From NCBI GenBank assembly GCA_964520975.1, contig CAZFPA010000036.1:1-21145 (forward strand): DNA of 21,145 bases. Direction: 5' to 3'. Positions 1 through 7,859 of this stretch are shown here, one piece after another; positions within the stretch are counted from its first letter, which is position 1; each line of letters begins with the position of its first letter. The stretch is from CAZFPA01 sp964520975 (GTDB lineage Bacteria; Bacillota; Negativicutes; Selenomonadales; Selenomonadaceae). Both the position numbers and the translations under genes were made by a program. The notes under the pieces are model-generated. The model did not search any database. It was given only the letters and a program-made list of their open reading frames with translations, and had not been told where the DNA came from.

Positions 1-809
1 ATGTCCGGTACCACATCGAAGTTTTCAATGGCGAACATCTTGCCGGTGCGGGCAAAACCCGTCTGTACTTCATCGGCGATGAGCAGGGTCCCGTACTGGC
101 TGAGGATTTCCTTCAGTCGTTTGAAATAGCCCTTTGGCGGCGTGATGATGCCCGCATTGCCCTGGATCGGTTCAGCGATGAGCGCTGCGGGATGACCGGA
201 GGTCGCTGTCTTGATGAGATCGTCTACAGCGTTGGCACAGGCCAGGTCGCATTCCGGATATTTTTTACCCAGCGGGCAGCGATAGCAATAGGGATTCGGG
301 GCGAAGTGAATGCCGCCTACCGGATTCGGATCTGTGCGCCACATGCCGATGCCGGTGAGGCTCATGGTGAGCTTCGTACGCCCATGGAGGCCATTGCGCA
401 GTGCGATGTATTCACTGCTGCCTGTATAGATCGAGGCCAGCAGCAGCGAGCCCTCGTTGGCCTCTGTGCCGGTGGAGCAGAAGAAGGATTTCTGCAGTTC
501 GCCAGGGGTGACAGCGGCAAGCTTTTCGGCCAGGTCTACAAAGTTTTCTGTGAGGTAGGTATTGCAGACATGCTGCAGGGACTTTACCTGCGCGCAGATC
601 TTGTCCGTGATTTCCGGATTGCAGTGACCGCAATTGATGACGGAAACACCGGCAAAGCAGTCCAGGTACTTGCGGTCCTCGCTGTCATAGAGATACTGCA
701 TGGAGCCGCGGACAAACTGGCGGGGTTCCTTGTAGAAATGGGCGAGGCAGGGCATGATATACTTTTTCTTTTTTTCTATGATGGCCTCTGGGCCAATATA
801 GCTGTTCAT
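1..809 (-). CDS. Class III PLP-dependent aminotransferase (AGXT2-like), 3' end cut by window
   Basis: The reading frame starts at 809 on the minus strand and leaves the window after 269 codons, so about the last third is missing, including the expected PLP-binding lysine. Visible class III motifs are STGTEAN (residues 112-118), the AEPIQG segment (212-217) and IADEVQTGFARTG (244-256), whose Asp binds the PLP ring nitrogen. The sequence resembles the alanine-glyoxylate aminotransferase 2 branch more than acetylornithine transaminases, but substrate cannot be fixed from this fragment. An insert at residues 175-191 carries four cysteines spaced C-x2-C-x8-C-x3-C. The start has a good Shine-Dalgarno (AAGAGGTG) and lies 17 bp after the U32 gene stop, so the two are probably one transcript. 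Function as an amino-acid/2-oxoacid or glyoxylate aminotransferase is family knowledge. Confidence 0.9.
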   Translation of the reverse strand, partial: MNSYIGPEAIIEKKKKYIMPCLAHFYKEPRQFVRGSMQYLYDSEDRKYLDCFAGVSVINCGHCNPEITDKICAQVKSLQHVCNTYLTENFVDLAEKLAAVTPGELQKSFFCSTGTEANEGSLLLASIYTGSSEYIALRNGLHGRTKLTMSLTGIGMWRTDPNPVGGIHFAPNPYCYRCPLGKKYPECDLACANAVDDLIKTATSGHPAALIAEPIQGNAGIITPPKGYFKRLKEILSQYGTLLIADEVQTGFARTGKMFAIENFDVVPD

Positions 810-826
810 GAAAAACGCACCTCTTC

Positions 827-2770
827 TTATAATGAATTTTGGGATTGACGGAAGCGATAGACACCGATACCAAGCTGGCGCGGGCTCATAGCCTTCACGG
901 CCTCCAGTGCCTTGGCATCCGGTGTCTGTCCGGCAGAAATCGCATCCAGGGCCTGGCGATAGGTCTTTGTCAGCAGGGCGGTGAGCTCAGCTGTATAATC
1001 CTGGGCCTCAAGGCGGAAGGAAGCAATTCCGTTGAATTTTTCCAGATACGGGTAATAGCAGAGATCCTTTGCAAAGAGAATATGGTTGCGGCCATACTGA
1101 TCCATGCGCAGGGAGTGGATCTCACCGGCTTTGTCCAGCAGGGCATAATGACGGTCGCAGAATTCTGGATTCTGCAGCGGGTCAAAGTCCAGAGACATGG
1201 CGGCAATGTTGTGGTCGCAGATCATGGATTCATAGGAACCATGAACGATGACCTCGATGGGCAGCTCGGAATTTTCCACGATATCTCGCAGCTGTTCAAA
1301 GGAAAGCTCCAGGGATGCGGTGCCCATGATGAGCCGGTTCTCTTTCATGAAGCGGGCGGCCAGATGATTGAAGAGATTGAAGGAAAAATCCGCCTGGATG
1401 GGCAGGTCCGTGAGGGAGGCGGCCAGTTTCAGTGAGCCGAGATTGCTGACCATGATGCCATCCGGGCGCAGGGACTGCAGTGCAGTGAAGAACTGTTCGA
1501 GTTCGCCGCATTCCCGGCGCATAGTGGTGCGCGGCGTATTCACGACAACGCGGCAGCCGGCTTTCTTGGCAAGCTCCATGGCCTGCTGTATTTCGTTGAG
1601 GCTCCAGGGACGACGCGGACGGAAGGCTTCGCCACCCACATAGATGGTATCGGCGCCATTTTCCATCGCGGCTCTGGCGGCATCGAGTCCGGCGACCCGC
1701 ACGGACAGGGTTCGATGCGCCGGATTCTCCGCCTTGATGGCGCGTTCCTGGTGCAGAATATCATCCTGGAAGCCAGGCTCAACGACCGCATCACTGAAAA
1801 AGCGCGGTTCGCGCTTGCCATCAAAGCCGATAGCCCGGGCGTCCGGCTGCCCCAGCGCAAAGGTCGTCGTGAAGTCGCGTGCCCGATTCTTGTAGAGATC
1901 CTGCCATTCCTCTTCATTGACATGATAACCGTTCGGATCGGCGATATAGCTGTCAATGGCCTTGCGATAGGTCGTTACGATGCGGCGCACGAAATCGGCG
2001 GGACGCATGCGGCCCTCGATTTTGAAGGAGTACACACCGGCCTGGATGAGCTCCGGGATATTGCGGTACATGCACATGTCCTTGAGTGCCAGTTTATAGG
2101 GGCCAGGACCATTTTCGTCCAAGACCTCATGTGTATCTTCATCGATGAGCTGATAAGCCCAGCGGCAGGGCTTGAGGCAGCGGCCACGGTTGCCGCTCTG
2201 GCCGAACAGCACGCCGGAATGGATGCACTGGCCGCTTTCGGAGATGCACATGTCGCCGTGCATGAAATATTCGACCTCGATGCCGGTACGTTCCTTGAAA
2301 AGGGCCAGCTCGGACAAGGTCATCTCACGGCCCACCACGATGCGGGTGATGCCGTATTCCTTGAGCTTATTGATAGCATGCTCGTTGTGGGTATTCATCA
2401 TGACCGAGGTATGCAGCGGAATCTTGATGCCCATTTCGTGCACGAGCTCCATGACCGCAAAATCCTGGACGAGGATCGCATCAGGCTGAATTTCATTCAG
2501 GTAGGCGAGGTATTCCTTTAAAGGGGCAATTTCTTCCTCGCTGATGAGATTGTTGAGCGTGATATATAAATGGACGCCATGGGCATGGGTGTATTCCACG
2601 GCCTTTTTCAGCATGGCGTCATCAAAATTGGCATCCCCGCGGTGCATGCGCATATTGAAATGCTTGCCCCCCAGGTATACAGCATCAGCGCCGGCCTCGA
2701 CAGCTGCGATGAGTGCGTCCCAGGTGCCCGCCGGAGCCAGCAGCTCTACGGATTTACGATTTAATTGCAT
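827..2770 (-). CDS. U32 family protein with two tandem U32 domains (RlhA/TrhP-like, probable RNA hydroxylation factor)
   Basis: The product has 647 residues. It opens with LLAPAGTWDAL and AGADAVYLGG (26-35), and carries the U32 signature HGDMCISESGQC (171-182) and KDMC (230-233). C175, C182, C198 and C233 match the spacing of the four cysteines that hold a 4Fe-4S cluster in the U32 member UbiU. The pattern recurs in the second half: NGADTIYVGG (371-380), VHGSYESMIC (509-518), KDLC (568-571). Although named peptidases, characterised relatives (E. coli RlhA and TrhP, Bacillus TrhP1/P2) are prephenate-dependent RNA C/U-hydroxylation factors; the length is close to RlhA. AAAGGAG lies about 11 bases before the ATG. 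The target (rRNA or tRNA) is inferred only. It is first gene of a two-gene unit with the aminotransferase. Confidence 0.9.
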   Translation of the reverse strand: MQLNRKSVELLAPAGTWDALIAAVEAGADAVYLGGKHFNMRMHRGDANFDDAMLKKAVEYTHAHGVHLYITLNNLISEEEIAPLKEYLAYLNEIQPDAILVQDFAVMELVHEMGIKIPLHTSVMMNTHNEHAINKLKEYGITRIVVGREMTLSELALFKERTGIEVEYFMHGDMCISESGQCIHSGVLFGQSGNRGRCLKPCRWAYQLIDEDTHEVLDENGPGPYKLALKDMCMYRNIPELIQAGVYSFKIEGRMRPADFVRRIVTTYRKAIDSYIADPNGYHVNEEEWQDLYKNRARDFTTTFALGQPDARAIGFDGKREPRFFSDAVVEPGFQDDILHQERAIKAENPAHRTLSVRVAGLDAARAAMENGADTIYVGGEAFRPRRPWSLNEIQQAMELAKKAGCRVVVNTPRTTMRRECGELEQFFTALQSLRPDGIMVSNLGSLKLAASLTDLPIQADFSFNLFNHLAARFMKENRLIMGTASLELSFEQLRDIVENSELPIEVIVHGSYESMICDHNIAAMSLDFDPLQNPEFCDRHYALLDKAGEIHSLRMDQYGRNHILFAKDLCYYPYLEKFNGIASFRLEAQDYTAELTALLTKTYRQALDAISAGQTPDAKALEAVKAMSPRQLGIGVYRFRQSQNSL

Positions 2771-2815
2771 ACGAATAATACTCCTTTGAAGTTCGAATTT
2801 AAAGCACTAATAAAT

Positions 2816-2821
2816 AGTATA
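2816..2821 (-). promoter_or_regulatory. Extended -10 promoter of the U32-aminotransferase unit
   Basis: Read on the minus strand the sequence is TGTTATACT, that is a TG-n extension followed by TATACT, about 45 bases before the U32 start codon. No convincing TTGACA-like -35 is present at 17 bp, which is typical for extended -10 promoters. Inference from consensus only. Confidence 0.5.
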
Positions 2822-2877
2822 ACAATTTTTGCCGGAATAATAAAGGGAATGACTGGAATTATCAGGGGAAAGTGTGC

Positions 2878-2883
2878 TATACT
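2878..2883 (+). promoter_or_regulatory. Extended -10 promoter of alaS
   Basis: TGCTATACT (TG at 2875-2876, TATACT at 2878-2883) lies 52 bases before the alaS start. The leader is too short for a T-box riboswitch. No clear -35 is seen. It faces away from the equivalent TGTTATACT of the U32 gene, so the 165-bp gap carries back-to-back promoters. Confidence 0.5.
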
Positions 2884-2935
2884 AATATGGATATTTTGTG
2901 CATAGCAAGTACTTATACGAGTATTTTGGGGGTAG

Positions 2936-5566
2936 ATGATTTTGAAGTATATGACTGGTAATGAGCTGCGTGAAGCCTATCTGCAGTTCTTCGCGGAAAA
3001 AAAGGGCCATCTTCGGCTGCCGAGTGCGTCCCTGATTCCGGAAAATGATCCAACTTTATTAATGATCGGTGCCGGCATGGCGCCGTTTAAACCTTTTTTC
3101 ACGGGCAAGATGAAGCCGCCTCGCACGCGTATCACGACGAGCCAGCGCTGCGTACGTACCGGTGATATCGAGAACGTTGGCCGTACGGCCCGTCATCAGA
3201 CGTATTTCGAGATGCTCGGAAACTTCTCCTTTGGCGATTATTTCAAAGGTGAAGCGATTCCCTGGGCCTGGGAATTCCTCACGGAAGTCGTTGAGCTTCC
3301 GAAGGAAAAACTCTGGGTCACCATCTATCCGAAGGATAATGAAGCCGCAGAGATCTGGAAGCAGCAGCCGGGCTTTAACCCGGATCATATCGTCAAACTG
3401 GATGATAACTTCTGGGAAATCGGCCCTGGCCCTTGCGGTCCGGATTCGGAAATCTATATTGATCTCGGGGAAGAGCGCGGCTGCGGCAGCCCGGACTGTG
3501 CAGTAGGCTGTGATTGTGACCGCTATCTGGAGATATGGAACCTCGTATTTACGCAGTATGACCGCACGGAGGACGGCGAGTACAAGCCACTGGCCCATAA
3601 GAACATCGATACGGGCTGTGGACTGGAGCGTATTGCCTCCGTCGTACAGAATAAGCGCACGAACTTTGAGACGGATCTGCTGTTCCCTATCATTGAATAC
3701 GCTTCGCAGGTATCTGGTGTCGCTTATGGCACCGATGCGGCCAAGGATGTTTCGCTCAAGGTCATCGCGGACCATGCCCGCAGCATGGCCATCATGATCA
3801 TGGATGGCATCCTGCCTTCAAATGAAGGCCGCGGCTATGTGCTGCGCCGTATCCTGCGCCGGGCAATCCGCCATGGACGTACACTGGGGATCCGCGATAA
3901 GTTCCTGGAGGGTGCGGTAGATGCAGTTGTAAAGATCTATACGGGTGCTTCGGATTTTGAAGAACTCATCAAGAAACAGGATTATATTAAAAAAGTCATC
4001 AGCCTTGAAGAGGATCGCTTTGCGGCAACGCTGGCCCAGGGCACAGAGCTCCTGGATGGTCATATCGCTGAGCTCAAGGCCGCAGGCAAAAAGGTACTGG
4101 ATGGTGCCATTGGCTTTAAGCTTTATGATACCTTTGGGTTCCCTTGGGAGCTTACGGACGAAATCCTCCATGAGAACGATATGGAGCTCGATAAAGACGG
4201 CTTTGATAAGGAAATGCAGCAGCAGCGGGAACGTGCCCGTTCGGCCCGTCAGGCAAACCAGCGCGTAGCTGTTCCGGACCTCAGCGGCTTTGACACCAAG
4301 GCTCTGAAGGCGGACCCGACGGCTGTTGAAGCCAAGGTTGCGGCCATCTGGAAGGATGGCAAGCTGGTTGATGCACTCGCGGACGGCGAAGAAGCAGGCA
4401 TCATCCTGGATGTTACGCCGTTCTATGCTGAAGGTGGCGGACAGGTCGGCGACGCAGGTCTGCTCGTCAGTGAGCTGGGCCGTATACAGGTTTCCAATGC
4501 GAAAAAGCTGCCGGATGGCACGATTTATCACGTAGCCTATGTCGAAGAGGGACAGCTCAAGGTTGGCGACGCCGTGAAGATTCAGCTCGATGCCGGCAAG
4601 AAGCTGGCTTCGGCGCGTAATCATACAGCAACGCATCTCCTGCAGGCTGCCTTGAAGCGCGTTGTCGGCGAGCAGGTCAATCAGGCGGGTTCTTCGGTAA
4701 CTCCGGAGCGTCTGCGTTTTGACTTCTCAAACTTTGAGCCTGTAAGTGCACAGCAGCTGGCGGATGTAGAGGAACTGGTCAACCAGGAAATCCTCAAAGG
4801 TCAGGATGTTGTATTTGAGAACATGTCCAAGGATGAGGCCACGGCCAAAGGCGCGATGGCTCTCTTTGGTGAAAAATATGGCGATATTGTGCGTGTCGTA
4901 AGCGTTCCGGGCTTCAGCATGGAGCTTTGCGGCGGTTCCCATGTGAAAAACGTGGGACAGATCGGCATGTTCAAGATCATCAGTGAGACAGGTGTTGCTG
5001 CTGGCGTGCGCCGCATCGAAGCCATTACGGGACAGGCAGCACTGGATTATGCAAATGCCAAGCTGCAGACGCTGCAGGAAGCAGCACAGAAGCTCAAGAG
5101 CCGGGAAGAGGATATCCTTTCTCACCTTGATGCTCTGCTGGCTGAGCACAAGGAAATGCAGGCTGAGCTGGCTGCCTTCAATGAGGCGCAGACGAAGGAA
5201 GGGGCTGAAAAGCTCCTGGAGACCGTCAAGACCTATGGGGAAGTCCAGGTGGTTGCCGGGGAAATCGCGGCGGCTGATATGGATGAGCTGCGCAGCGCGG
5301 CTGATATGACCTGTGACAAGCTTACGAACGGTGTCGTCGTACTCGGTACGGCAAACGACGGCAAGGTCAATCTCGTTGTGAAGGCCAGCAAGGAAGCTGT
5401 TAAGAAGGGCATCCATGCCGGCAAGATCATCAAGGAAACTGCCGCAGTCGTTGGCGGTGGCGGCGGTGGTCGTCCGGATATGGCTCAGGCTGGCGGCAAG
5501 AAGCCGGAAAAACTGGCGGAAGCCTTCCAGAAAGCCCAGGAGGTCATCCAGGCACAGCTTGGTTGA
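2936..5566 (+). CDS. alaS: Alanine--tRNA ligase
   Basis: AlaS charges tRNA-Ala with alanine and edits mischarged Ser/Gly in the cytoplasm. The 876-residue length is full for the family. The N-terminal class II catalytic core contains GAGMAPFKPFFTGKMKPP and FEMLGNFSFGDYF. The editing domain has the zinc ligands of NHTATH (562-567) and CGGSH (665-669). The C-Ala domain has the glycine run before RPDMAQAGG (about 839-852). The ATG at 2936 sits only a few bases after GGGGG. A TTG at 2942 would give the more typical N-terminus MKYMTGNELR with better spacing, so the true start may be 2942. It has its own divergent promoter and a strong terminator, and looks monocistronic. Confidence 0.98.
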   Translation: MILKYMTGNELREAYLQFFAEKKGHLRLPSASLIPENDPTLLMIGAGMAPFKPFFTGKMKPPRTRITTSQRCVRTGDIENVGRTARHQTYFEMLGNFSFGDYFKGEAIPWAWEFLTEVVELPKEKLWVTIYPKDNEAAEIWKQQPGFNPDHIVKLDDNFWEIGPGPCGPDSEIYIDLGEERGCGSPDCAVGCDCDRYLEIWNLVFTQYDRTEDGEYKPLAHKNIDTGCGLERIASVVQNKRTNFETDLLFPIIEYASQVSGVAYGTDAAKDVSLKVIADHARSMAIMIMDGILPSNEGRGYVLRRILRRAIRHGRTLGIRDKFLEGAVDAVVKIYTGASDFEELIKKQDYIKKVISLEEDRFAATLAQGTELLDGHIAELKAAGKKVLDGAIGFKLYDTFGFPWELTDEILHENDMELDKDGFDKEMQQQRERARSARQANQRVAVPDLSGFDTKALKADPTAVEAKVAAIWKDGKLVDALADGEEAGIILDVTPFYAEGGGQVGDAGLLVSELGRIQVSNAKKLPDGTIYHVAYVEEGQLKVGDAVKIQLDAGKKLASARNHTATHLLQAALKRVVGEQVNQAGSSVTPERLRFDFSNFEPVSAQQLADVEELVNQEILKGQDVVFENMSKDEATAKGAMALFGEKYGDIVRVVSVPGFSMELCGGSHVKNVGQIGMFKIISETGVAAGVRRIEAITGQAALDYANAKLQTLQEAAQKLKSREEDILSHLDALLAEHKEMQAELAAFNEAQTKEGAEKLLETVKTYGEVQVVAGEIAAADMDELRSAADMTCDKLTNGVVVLGTANDGKVNLVVKASKEAVKKGIHAGKIIKETAAVVGGGGGGRPDMAQAGGKKPEKLAEAFQKAQEVIQAQLG

Positions 5567-5588
5567 TTCATAAGAGAATAGGAATTGC

Positions 5589-5628
5589 GGAGCCGGCTAT
5601 GGCAGATGACATGGCCGGCTCCTTTTTT
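5589..5628 (+). terminator. Rho-independent terminator after alaS
   Basis: GGAGCCGGC (5589-5597) pairs with GCCGGCTCC (5614-5622), the stem can extend by about three more pairs, and six T residues follow (5623-5628). It starts 22 bases after the alaS stop. Confidence 0.92.
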
Positions 5629-5661
5629 GTAGGTTTACGTGTTTTATTTTGCGGGATTGTA

Positions 5662-5670
5662 TGATATAAT
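5662..5670 (+). promoter_or_regulatory. Extended -10 promoter upstream of yerC-hisZ
   Basis: TGATATAAT is a perfect extended -10 (TG-n-TATAAT, hexamer 5665-5670), 62 bases before the yerC start. The -35 region is only weakly matched. The 8-mer ATGATATA here (5661-5668) recurs inverted over the hisG promoter at 7857-7864. Confidence 0.6.
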
Positions 5671-5732
5671 GAAACTACATTTTCACAAAGTAAAGGAATA
5701 AAGAAGAAAAATATTGTATGGGTGGTGTAAAA

Positions 5733-6035
5733 ATGGTAAATCCGAAACTAAAGGATGAACTGAACGATCAGCTTTGCGAAGCAGTGCTGGTCTTGGAAAA
5801 CGTAGAGGAATGCTATCAGTTCTTTGAGGATATATGCACGATCAGCGAGCTCAAGGCACTTTCGCAGCGCCTCGAGGTTGCCCGTATGCTCAAAGAAGGG
5901 CATACCTATGATGATATTGTAGAGCGTACAGGCGCCAGCACGGCCACGATCAGCCGGGTCAAGCGCTGCCTGAATTACGGTGCGGATGGCTATAATATTA
6001 TATTAGAAAGACTTGGCAAGAAAGAGAATCCATAA
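5733..6035 (+). CDS. yerC: YerC/YecD family TrpR-like transcriptional regulator
   Basis: This 100-residue helical protein belongs to the TrpR-related YerC family. The segment ELKALSQRLEVARMLKEG is followed by TYDDIVERTGASTATISRVK, a helix-turn-helix very typical of the family, and then RCLNYGADGY. An in-frame ATG exists at 5718, but GGGTGGTG at 5720-5727 is well placed for the ATG at 5733, which also gives the normal family N-terminus and length. It stands 17 bp upstream of hisZ and is almost certainly co-transcribed with it. YerC-type proteins have been proposed by comparative genomics as histidine-responsive repressors (HisR) in Firmicutes; regulation of the his genes here is inferred from position. 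Confidence 0.93.
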   Translation: MVNPKLKDELNDQLCEAVLVLENVEECYQFFEDICTISELKALSQRLEVARMLKEGHTYDDIVERTGASTATISRVKRCLNYGADGYNIILERLGKKENP

Positions 6036-6052
6036 TACAGGAGAGATCACAG

Positions 6053-7237
6053 ATGCAGACGAATGAATTTGTTTTAGAAATACCCTATGGAACCCGGGAT
6101 TTTCTGCCCTCGGAGGCAGCAGAAAAGCGTGCGATCGAGGCGGAACTGGCCGGTGTATTTGCGCATTGGGGCTACGATGAGGTAGTCACGCCGACCATTG
6201 AATACCTGGATACGCTGACCATTGGCAACGGGCAGGCCCTGGAGCCGCACATGTTCAAGTTCTTTGACAAAAACAACCGGACGCTGGCATTGCGTCATGA
6301 AATGACTACGCCGATCGCCCGTGTCGTAGCGAGCCGTCTGCGTGATGATGTGCTGCCGCTCAAGCTTTCCTATATCAGCAGTGTCTATCGCTACGAACAG
6401 ACACAGACCGGCCGGCAGTGCGAATTCTATCAGGCTGGCGTCGAGCTCATCGGCAGTGCTGAGGCCAGCGCAGATGCCGAGGTCATCGCTTTGGCCATCG
6501 AGGGCATGAAGCGTGCGGGGCTGAAGGACTTCCAGCTCTGTCTGGGGCAGGTGGAATTCATCAATGGCCTCATGCAGCAGTTCCGTCTGTCGGCCGAGGT
6601 GCAGGAACAGATCAAGGGCGCACTGGAAAAACGCGATCTGGTAGGGCTGGAGCAGATTGTCCGTGAAGCCGGACTCACAAAGAACGCGCAGGAGATTCTG
6701 CAGAGCCTGCCGCTGCTGCATGGCCGCGCGGATATGCTGAAAAAAGCCTACACGATGGCTGTCAATGAGCAGAGCCGCCGCGCTCTCGATAATCTCTGTG
6801 AGATCTACCGGCTCCTGGAGGCTTATGGGGCCGCTGCGTATGTGATTTTTGATCTGGGCGTGATCCGTGACATCAATTACTATACGGGCATGGTGTTTGA
6901 GGCCTATACGCCGGGCCTGGGCTTTCCGCTTTGCGGCGGCGGCCGGTACGATCATATGCTGTCTGATTTCGGCAGTGCCTGCCCGGCGACGGGGTTTGCC
7001 ATGGGCATTGAGCGCATCATGCTGGCCCTTGAGCGTCAGGGGCTGCAGAAGCCGAAGATTGAAAAGGATGTTTTTGTTGCCTATGAGGCCGGTCGTCAGG
7101 ATACTGCGATTCAGCGGGTGCAGGAACTGCGCCAGAAGGGCCGTACGGCCGAGCTGGCCCTCGCGGCACAGACCGAGGAAGAGGCCCGCTGCTATCAGGA
7201 AGGAAAAGGCTATACAAGCCTCGAATACATCTCATGA
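6053..7237 (+). CDS. hisZ: ATP phosphoribosyltransferase regulatory subunit HisZ
   Basis: HisZ is a catalytically inactive paralogue of histidyl-tRNA synthetase that assembles with short-form HisG to make the allosteric first enzyme of histidine synthesis. The 394-residue product shows the HisRS-like fold: IPYGTRDFLPSEAAEKR near the N-terminus, LRHEMTTPIAR, GRQCEFYQAGVELIG and GFPLCGGGRYD. It is shorter than a true HisS and ends in a reduced C-terminal domain. The neighbourhood (YerC upstream, short HisG downstream) supports HisZ over HisS. AGGAGAG precedes the ATG. Its last four bases overlap the following HD gene, indicating translational coupling. Confidence 0.95.
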   Translation: MQTNEFVLEIPYGTRDFLPSEAAEKRAIEAELAGVFAHWGYDEVVTPTIEYLDTLTIGNGQALEPHMFKFFDKNNRTLALRHEMTTPIARVVASRLRDDVLPLKLSYISSVYRYEQTQTGRQCEFYQAGVELIGSAEASADAEVIALAIEGMKRAGLKDFQLCLGQVEFINGLMQQFRLSAEVQEQIKGALEKRDLVGLEQIVREAGLTKNAQEILQSLPLLHGRADMLKKAYTMAVNEQSRRALDNLCEIYRLLEAYGAAAYVIFDLGVIRDINYYTGMVFEAYTPGLGFPLCGGGRYDHMLSDFGSACPATGFAMGIERIMLALERQGLQKPKIEKDVFVAYEAGRQDTAIQRVQELRQKGRTAELALAAQTEEEARCYQEGKGYTSLEYIS

Positions 7238-7764
7238 TGCAGCGGGTACGGCAGTTTTTTCAGGCCATTCGGGCGCAGCTTTCTGCAGCTGACCGTTGTT
7301 TTATTGCGGAACATCTGCCGGAAAAGGTCCAGCCGCTTTTTTGGGGCATGACCCTGCCGGATCAATGCCATGCGCTGCGTGTTGCCCGGACAGCGATGGC
7401 TCTGGCGGAACAGAAGCGTCCGGCCGGACTGGATCTTGCGCTCCTGCTCCGTGCCAGCCTGCTGCATGATATCGGGCGGCAGCGGGGGGATATGGGGACT
7501 TTCGATAAGGTCTTTGCCGTGCTGCTGTACGGTGTTGTTCCGCAGCGGGCCGCGGCCTGGGCAGTACCCGGCCGTGGGACAGGGCTTACCGGCCTTCGCC
7601 ATGCGCTCTATATCTATGGACATCATCCCGCGATTGGTGCCCGGCGGCTGCAGCAGGCAGGGCTTGACAGGGAAGCAATGCTTGCAGCCGGACATCATAA
7701 GGCTCCGGCGGAATCTGATCCACCGGAGCTTTTGTTATTGCGTCAGGCTGATGCCATGAATTAA
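7234..7764 (+). CDS. Small HD-domain phosphohydrolase
   Basis: The 176-residue product has a complete HD metal-site pattern: H46 in QCHALR, the HD pair H78-D79 in LLHDIGR, H130/H131 in YGHHPAIGA, H154/H155 in AAGHHKAP and D173 in QADAMN at the extreme C-terminus. HD proteins are metal-dependent phosphohydrolases or phosphodiesterases acting on nucleotides or other phosphoesters; the substrate is not predictable here. Its start overlaps the hisZ stop by four bases (an in-frame ATG at 7237 is also possible), so it is co-expressed with the HisZ half of the first pathway enzyme. No histidinol-phosphate phosphatase is seen in the cluster, making this a candidate to test, though no characterised HD protein I know has that activity. 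Confidence 0.85.
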   Translation: MMQRVRQFFQAIRAQLSAADRCFIAEHLPEKVQPLFWGMTLPDQCHALRVARTAMALAEQKRPAGLDLALLLRASLLHDIGRQRGDMGTFDKVFAVLLYGVVPQRAAAWAVPGRGTGLTGLRHALYIYGHHPAIGARRLQQAGLDREAMLAAGHHKAPAESDPPELLLLRQADAMN

Positions 7765-7767
7765 GGT

Positions 7768-7789
7768 GCCCGGCCGGAACGGTCCGGGC
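7768..7789 (+). terminator. Possible weak terminator after the HD gene
   Basis: GCCCGG (7768-7773) pairs with CCGGGC (7784-7789), with further CCG/CGG pairing inside. What follows is TCTTGCTTG rather than a proper T run, so termination is probably partial at best. Confidence 0.35.
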
Positions 7790-7830
7790 TCTTGCTTGCC
7801 GTATGCGGCAGTCTTTTCTCAAGTTTACCA

Positions 7831-7859
7831 TTGACGTTTTTTCATTCATGTGTTAGTAT
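7831..7859 (+). promoter_or_regulatory. Sigma-A promoter of the hisG operon
   Basis: TTGACG (7831-7836), a 17-bp spacer and TAGTAT (7854-7859) make a near-consensus promoter. Transcription would begin near 7866, leaving a leader of about 50 bases with no room for a T-box or attenuator. This separates the hisG operon from yerC-hisZ-HD. Confidence 0.7.

Noticed and set aside
192..848. Long plus-strand open frame
   Set aside because: It is antisense to the class III aminotransferase and has no recognisable domain; the minus-strand frame has clear motifs and a ribosome binding site.
1715..2521. Plus-strand open frame of 268 codons inside the U32 gene
   Set aside because: Antisense shadow of a well-supported gene, with no ribosome binding site or family resemblance.
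2771..2935. Alanine T-box riboswitch before alaS
   Set aside because: The predicted leader is about 45 bases and lacks a T-box sequence or terminator.
3818..4636. Minus-strand open frame of 272 codons inside alaS
   Set aside because: Antisense shadow; codon structure of alaS leaves few stops on the opposite strand.
6074..6955. Minus-strand open frame of 293 codons inside hisZ
   Set aside because: Antisense shadow of hisZ, with no domain signal.
6053..7237. Histidyl-tRNA synthetase (hisS) for the hisZ gene
   Set aside because: The product is shorter than HisS and lies beside a short-form hisG that requires HisZ.
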